From Mucilaginibacter lappiensis (GTDB lineage Bacteria > Bacteroidota > Bacteroidia > Sphingobacteriales > Sphingobacteriaceae), in NCBI RefSeq assembly GCF_900155965.1, contig NZ_FTMG01000002.1:558001-622000 (forward strand): 64,000 bases of DNA, given 5' to 3'. Of this stretch, positions 59,780 through 64,000 are shown piece after piece. The notes under the pieces are model-generated. The model was not told the origin of the DNA. It ran no database searches and saw only the letters and a program-made list of their open reading frames with translations. Position numbers and translations under genes: made by a program. Position 1 is the first letter of the stretch, and each line of letters starts with the position of its first letter.

Positions 59780-61169
59780 AAAAGCCGACATATCGCAGAT
59801 CAGGAAGTACCTTAACGGGGAGCTTAATGCCAAGGCTATGCACCAGCTGGAGCACGAAGCCCTTGACGATCCGTTTTTGATGGATGCCCTGGAAGGTTAT
59901 GAAATGAGCGGGAAAGATCAGCAAGGAAACCTGAGCAAACTGGGCGGTCGCCTGCAGGAACGTACCGCCGAAAAGAAAGGTAGGGTTATTTCATGGAAGG
60001 TGTGGTCAATAGCGGCCTCCATTTTAGTAATATTAACTATTGGTGGATTATGGTTGAAAAATTCATCTCCTATAGTTGAAAGAGAAAGAGTAGCGGATGT
60101 TGTGCAAGCCCCGCAGGCCAATAAAACACAGGTGGTACCACCTAAAAAAGATACTGTAGTTGTTCCAAATACGCCTGCAGCTCATCCTGAAGCATTGGTG
60201 GCACAAAACATAAAACCAGCGCCTGTAGTGAAAGATGTTATTAAGCAGCCTGTTGCCCAACCCAATGATAAGGCCGTTTATCAACAGGAAATATCTGCTA
60301 CGGATAATAAACAAGCTGCTGCATCTCCAGCAACTGATTATGCGTATAATAAGGCTAAGCAGCCTGCAAGCCCGGTTTTACGCGAAGTTATTATACCCGC
60401 CTATAAAAAAGATAATACCCAACAGTTAAGTGAGGCCGTGGTAATAGGTTATACTTCGCAAAGTAAAAAGGATAGCCTGGATAATACCATAGCCTTGAGA
60501 CGATCGAAGGCAGCCAAAGCATCTATATTACCCGGGAAAGTAGACGGGTTAACGGTGATTCCGGCAGATCCTAAATCACAGGCTGAAGCCAGCCGGATAA
60601 CAGGTATCATTATTTCAAAGGGTGATGGCTCGCCGGTAATTGGGGCAGCTATACGTATCAAAGGAACTAATAAATCAACAGTAACGGATACCAATGGTAA
60701 ATTTGCACTTTCGGCCTCGCCCTCGGCAAATGAGACCCTTGACATTGCATCCATAGGCTTTGAGCGTAAACAAATAAGCGCAAAAGTAGGTGATAGCTTA
60801 AAGGTTGAGCTGAAGGATGCCTCCAGTTCGCTTAACGAGGTTGTGGTAACAGGCTACGGTAGCAAAAAGGATGATGATTTAACCGAACCGGTATCGCAAA
60901 ATGCGCACCCGCAAAATAACTGGAGCGACTTTAAAAAATATTTACAAAGCAATGCGGTTTTGCCCGATGGTAGCATCGGTAATGTAAGCGTAAGTTTCAC
61001 CGTAGCGGCCGATGGATCATTAAATGATTTTAAGATCAAGAAAGGCCTGAATACAGTGGCCGATCAAAAAGCCATCGACCTGATCAAAAACGGGCCATCA
61101 TGGATTGGGAACAATAACCACAAGCCCGAACAGGTTACTGTAAAGGTGAAATTCCAGAAGCAGCAATAG
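59769..61169 (+). CDS. Anti-sigma/carboxypeptidase-regulatory/TonB hybrid membrane protein
   Basis: 466 residues from a GTG that overlaps the sigma gene by 11 bases. Residues 1-78 are cytoplasmic and helical (ADISQIRKYLNGELNAKAMH, the typical anti-sigma start), followed by one membrane span (79-96). A Pro/Val/Lys-rich linker (100-210) leads to a degenerate SusC plug-start motif at 220-229 (LSEAVVIGYT), a carboxypeptidase-regulatory-like domain (277-350), a second SusC-like motif at 355-364 (LNEVVVTGYG), and a TonB C-terminal domain (384-466; VLPDGSIGNVSVSFTVAADG). The order is that of a sigma regulator joined to TonB energy transduction. Partner receptor unknown. Confidence 0.9.
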   Translation: MSNKKADISQIRKYLNGELNAKAMHQLEHEALDDPFLMDALEGYEMSGKDQQGNLSKLGGRLQERTAEKKGRVISWKVWSIAASILVILTIGGLWLKNSSPIVERERVADVVQAPQANKTQVVPPKKDTVVVPNTPAAHPEALVAQNIKPAPVVKDVIKQPVAQPNDKAVYQQEISATDNKQAAASPATDYAYNKAKQPASPVLREVIIPAYKKDNTQQLSEAVVIGYTSQSKKDSLDNTIALRRSKAAKASILPGKVDGLTVIPADPKSQAEASRITGIIISKGDGSPVIGAAIRIKGTNKSTVTDTNGKFALSASPSANETLDIASIGFERKQISAKVGDSLKVELKDASSSLNEVVVTGYGSKKDDDLTEPVSQNAHPQNNWSDFKKYLQSNAVLPDGSIGNVSVSFTVAADGSLNDFKIKKGLNTVADQKAIDLIKNGPSWIGNNNHKPEQVTVKVKFQKQQ

Positions 61170-61176
61170 GGCAAAT

Positions 61177-61214
61177 AAGAAAGAGCGATGAATTTTTTCA
61201 TCGCTCTTTCTTTT
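61177..61214. terminator. Bidirectional intrinsic terminator
   Basis: AAGAAAGAGCGATGAA (61177-61192) and TTCATCGCTCTTTCTT (61197-61212) are exact complements around TTTT. T-rich on both strands; serves the anti-sigma gene and the convergent DUF4197 gene. Confidence 0.88.
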
Positions 61215-61231
61215 ATGAGATATTTTCCCGA

Positions 61232-61966
61232 TCAGGATTTCTTATTCTTATCGGCAAAAGAAAATACTTTTTGCAATAATGGCGTAGTGCGGGCGCCTAA
61301 ATTCTGGCGGATGTTCAATTCCTCTTTCGCTATTTCGATAAATAAGCCCGAGATAGCTTTTTGAGTAGCATAATCACTGATATCCGGATTCAATTTTTTT
61401 ACAAATGGCACTTTATTGTAAGCTTGTGCAGCATCAGTATAATACTTAGTGGCGTTAGCTTTGTTCAGGCTGCCTTGTATCACCGGTTTAAATTTAGCCG
61501 ATAACTGGGCGGTAGTAGCATGTTCAAAATATTGCGTGGCCGCATCCGGATTTCCCATCAAAATGTTGGTTACATCCTGCAGCGACATATGCTTAATAGC
61601 ATCCACAAAAATAGGTTTTGCCTGTTTCGCAGCATCTTCAGCAGCGCGGTTAAGTGATAATATCACATTATCGCACAATTTACCCATACCCAGGCTGCGT
61701 AATGTTTTTTCGGCCTTTTGAGCTTCTGGCGGGAAAAGTATTTTAACAGCAGCGTTTCCAAAAAAACCATTAACTGCCGATAGCTGGTCTGAGCTTTTGC
61801 CTGTAGCTACTTCAAGCGCCTGTTTAAGACCATTACCTATCTCCAGGTTGGTGGGTATGGTTTGGGTTGGCTGTACTGCAGCATGTGCAGTCTGGTCGGG
61901 TGTGTCGAAGCTGGCTAACGTTATCAGTGCCAGCAATCCGGTAATTACTAAAAACTTTGTTCTCAT
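61232..61966 (-). CDS. DUF4197 domain-containing protein
   Basis: 244 residues with a signal peptide (MRTKFLVITGLLALITLASF). The mature part has the DUF4197 pattern: EIGNGLKQALEVATGKSSDQLSAVNGFF, KILFPPEAQKAEKTLRSLGM and a C-terminal KAISGLFIEIAKEELNIRQNL. The family is common in Bacteroidota and proteobacteria but has no known biochemical function. Monocistronic, with convergent terminator on its 3' side and the phosphate transporter upstream. Confidence 0.92.
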   Translation of the reverse strand: MRTKFLVITGLLALITLASFDTPDQTAHAAVQPTQTIPTNLEIGNGLKQALEVATGKSSDQLSAVNGFFGNAAVKILFPPEAQKAEKTLRSLGMGKLCDNVILSLNRAAEDAAKQAKPIFVDAIKHMSLQDVTNILMGNPDAATQYFEHATTAQLSAKFKPVIQGSLNKANATKYYTDAAQAYNKVPFVKKLNPDISDYATQKAISGLFIEIAKEELNIRQNLGARTTPLLQKVFSFADKNKKS

Positions 61967-62006
61967 AATGATTAAATTTAGTAAAAAATTGCAGGCAATA
62001 AAAAAG

Positions 62007-63017
62007 TTATCCTATCAGGTGTATCAGTGCAAATATACCCCCGGCAATAAGGGCTGATACAGGTATAGTAATGATCCAGGCCCAAACCAGGTTAATGGTA
62101 ACGCCCCAGCGTACCGCCGAAACGCGTTTGGTTAAACCTACACCAATAATAGAACCTGTAATAGTATGTGTTGTTGAAACCGGGATGCCAAATCGTTCGG
62201 TAATAAATAAGGTAACAGCACCTGCTGTTTCCGCGCTTACACCTTCTAACGGGGTTACCTTAGTGATTTTGGAACCCATGGTTTTTACAATTTTCCAACC
62301 ACCAGACATGGTGCCTGCTGCAATAGCAGTATAGCAAGCCAGCGGGATCCATTCCGGCATCGGTGCACCAGATTTAATTACACCAGAGGTAATTAGCGTT
62401 ACATATAATATACCCATTACTTTTTGGGCATCGTTACCACCATGCGCAAAACTTAACGCTGCTGCTGATAAGAGTTGCAGTCTTTTAAACCAGCGTTCGG
62501 CAACGGCAGGTCTGGCCCTTTTACAGATATGCAGTATCAGGATGGTAATGAGGTAGGCTATAACCAAACCAATAAACGGCGCTAAAACTATATAGGCTAT
62601 GATGGTTAATACATAGTGCATTTCAATCGCATTCAATGGATTAACGTGCATATAGATAGCGTTGGCCATACCCGCACCGGCAAAACCACCGATAAGCGTG
62701 TGTGAAGAACTTGAAGGGATACCAAACCACCAGGTTATTAAATTCCAGGATATGGCTGCAATTAAGCCAGCGAGTATCACATGGATGGTCACAAAGTGCT
62801 CCAATACAATCTTGGAAACGGTATTGGCAACTTTATGATCTTTGATAAAAAAGTATGCTGCGAAATTAAACACTGCCGCCATCAGTACTGCCTGGAAAGG
62901 TGTTAATACTTTGGTAGATACTATAGTGGCGATGGAGTTGGCTGCATCGTGAAAGCCATTGGTATAATCAAAAATAAGTGCCAGGGCAATTACGACAACA
63001 AGTAGGGAGGTAACCAT
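62007..63017 (-). CDS. pit: Inorganic phosphate transporter, PiT family
   Basis: 336 residues, ten or so membrane spans, with the duplicated PiT signature: FDYTNGFHDAANSIATIVST at the start and SFAHGGNDAQKVMG in the second half. It imports phosphate with protons or as metal-phosphate. Twenty bases separate its start from the stop of the upstream DUF47 gene, so the two are co-transcribed. The C-terminal part has the usual GIPVSTTHTITGSIIGVGL. Confidence 0.96.
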   Translation of the reverse strand: MVTSLLVVVIALALIFDYTNGFHDAANSIATIVSTKVLTPFQAVLMAAVFNFAAYFFIKDHKVANTVSKIVLEHFVTIHVILAGLIAAISWNLITWWFGIPSSSSHTLIGGFAGAGMANAIYMHVNPLNAIEMHYVLTIIAYIVLAPFIGLVIAYLITILILHICKRARPAVAERWFKRLQLLSAAALSFAHGGNDAQKVMGILYVTLITSGVIKSGAPMPEWIPLACYTAIAAGTMSGGWKIVKTMGSKITKVTPLEGVSAETAGAVTLFITERFGIPVSTTHTITGSIIGVGLTKRVSAVRWGVTINLVWAWIITIPVSALIAGGIFALIHLIG

Positions 63018-63037
63018 TTAGTGATGATTAAGTATGC

Positions 63038-63688
63038 TTAAGCGTTTTTAACTAAAATTGATTCCATAACGTTGGCCGCGTCTTCGCACATATCGGTAGC
63101 GGTTTCAAGTGCGGCAAGTATTTCTTTGTATTTGATTAGGCGGATAGCGTCTTTTTCATAAAGAAACAGATCGGCTACGGCGCGGTCAAATACATAGTCG
63201 GCCTGGTTTTCCACACTGTTTATCCTGATGCAGGAGTCGGCTATGTTACGTACGTTCCTAAGGTCTTTTAATTCCTTTACAGCTTTTTCCAGGTCGATAC
63301 TGGCCTGTAATATCAGGTCAGACAGCTTGCGGATATGCTCATTAAAGTCATCAATCTTGTAAAGGCTCATGCGGTTAGCAGCCCCATGAATATAATCAGC
63401 TACATCATCAATAGCGGTAGCCAGTGCATGTATATCTTCGCGGTCAAACGGGGTGATAAAGTTTTTGCCCAGTTCCAGGTATATCTGGTGGGTTAGCTCA
63501 TCACCTTTGTTCTCCAGCTTATCTATTTGTTTGTAAAGCTCTTCCTGGGTTGCAGGATTGTTGGAGTTAACAGCCTCAACCAATACGGTAGCCATGGTAA
63601 CTACATTGCTTGCCGCCTGCTCAAATAGGGGGAAAAATATTTTCTTGTCCTTGGGTACAAAGTATTGGAATATGCTGTTAAGTGACAT
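63038..63688 (-). CDS. DUF47 family PhoU-like protein
   Basis: 216 residues, all helical. The N-terminal stretch NSIFQYFVPKDKKIFFPLFEQAA and the ExxxD-rich helices (LENKGDELTHQIYLEL, ALATAIDDVADYIHGAANRM) match PhoU-like DUF47 proteins, whose acidic residues bind metal clusters. They accompany PiT transporters and are thought to regulate them. It lies 20 bases upstream of pit. Confidence 0.94.
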   Translation of the reverse strand: MSLNSIFQYFVPKDKKIFFPLFEQAASNVVTMATVLVEAVNSNNPATQEELYKQIDKLENKGDELTHQIYLELGKNFITPFDREDIHALATAIDDVADYIHGAANRMSLYKIDDFNEHIRKLSDLILQASIDLEKAVKELKDLRNVRNIADSCIRINSVENQADYVFDRAVADLFLYEKDAIRLIKYKEILAALETATDMCEDAANVMESILVKNA

Positions 63689-63736
63689 AATGCTTTAAAT
63701 TGGGGTAAAGGTACGTTTGCTTATGTTAAGTTAATG

Positions 63737-64000
63737 TTAACTTTTTAACACGGGTATATTGGGTAAATGTAAGGTTTGTTTGGCAATTTGCAGGGTAAAG
63801 CCAAATGTGGAACCTAAGCCTTCGGTGCTGCGTACATTAATGGTTTGCTGATGCGCTTCTATAATATGTTTTACAATGGCCAGCCCTAAACCCGAGCCGC
63901 CAATTTGCCTTGACCTGCTGCTATCGGTACGGTAAAAACGCTCAAATAAGCGTGGCAGGAACTTTTCTTCGATGCCGATACCATCATCGGTCACCTCAAC
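63737..64000 (-). CDS. Sensor histidine kinase, C-terminal fragment (cut by window edge)
   Basis: The frame is open to base 64000, so the start lies outside the window; the GTG at 63994 is internal. The remaining 87 or so residues are the end of an HATPase domain: VTDDGIGIEEKFLPRLFERFYR (N-to-G1 region), SRQIGGSGLGLAIVKHIIEAH (G2) and STEGLGSTFGFTL. The combination with PiT and DUF47 genes downstream suggests a PhoR-like phosphate sensor, but that is inference. The gene ends 48 bases upstream of the DUF47 gene start on the same strand. Confidence 0.9.
   Translation of the reverse strand, partial: VEVTDDGIGIEEKFLPRLFERFYRTDSSRSRQIGGSGLGLAIVKHIIEAHQQTINVRSTEGLGSTFGFTLQIAKQTLHLPNIPVLKS

Noticed and set aside
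1..64000. Insertion sequences, prophage or plasmid functions
   Set aside because: No transposase, integrase, terminase, portal or replication gene was found in any frame; dispersed repeats alone do not show a mobile element.
1..64000. tRNA or rRNA genes
   Set aside because: No cloverleaf with a TTCGA arm and CCA-side stem, and no conserved rRNA stretch, was recognised by eye; a tRNA scan would be decisive.

Overview
The window looks like a chromosomal segment of a Bacteroidota bacterium of the Sphingobacteriaceae, probably Mucilaginibacter- or Pedobacter-like. The evidence is a SusC/SusD pair, GldD, a complete moxR-DUF58-batABCDE cluster, an E1 alpha/beta fusion, Bacteroidota-type -7 promoter boxes (TAnnTTTG) and lipoprotein or Sec signals on many products. 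The genus is inference. I see no tRNA, rRNA, transposase, integrase, phage gene or CRISPR array. About 50 genes are supported, and both window ends cut a gene.

Layout. 1-7.2 kb: end of a glycerophosphodiester phosphodiesterase, a SusD/SusC uptake pair, a 1 kb gene-poor gap, and a DUF2062 membrane protein. 7.6-11.4 kb: recO and dgkA, a TetR regulator with a clear operator in its promoter, an SGNH esterase, and a secreted protein whose mature N-terminus looks like a proteasome beta subunit. 11.7-18.8 kb: a CheB-CheR-PAS-kinase hybrid, an MMPL/RND exporter and an SDR without its catalytic Tyr/Lys. 18.8-23.7 kb: two small membrane proteins and the abutting ileS-dksA-like-lspA operon; ileS carries a GIHH motif instead of HIGH. 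24-33 kb: Gfo/Idh/MocA oxidoreductase, GH20 hexosaminidase, Xaa-Pro aminopeptidase, S8 protease, aldehyde dehydrogenase. 33-43.7 kb: TPR protein, phosphosulfolactate synthase, secreted zinc protease, DUF1275 protein, aroE-gldD, E1 fusion, DUF4198 protein. 45-54.1 kb: the moxR-bat operon behind a good promoter. 54.3-57 kb: PfkB kinase and a metal-linked HMA/MauE plus HMA/AraC pair. 57-61.2 kb: a divergent locus with a SusC-like/VWA hybrid on one side and an ECF sigma factor with an anti-sigma/TonB hybrid on the other. 61.2-64 kb: DUF4197, Pit, DUF47 and a histidine kinase fragment.

The most unusual feature is in the spaces between genes. At least eleven different families of imperfect, self-complementary repeats (called families A-K here) occupy the intergenic gaps. 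Each has its own short word and most are arranged as a word-rich arm, a spacer and the reverse-complement arm. In the bat operon every junction that is not a 4-bp gene overlap carries a repeat, and nearly every junction has a different family. One copy lies inside a reading frame (47246-47361), two copies of another end 2-3 bases before a start codon, and one appears to carry a promoter box.

The second notable item is the sigma/anti-sigma/VWA locus at 57-61.2 kb, where both membrane-side proteins carry SusC-type carboxypeptidase-regulatory domains and plug-start motifs.
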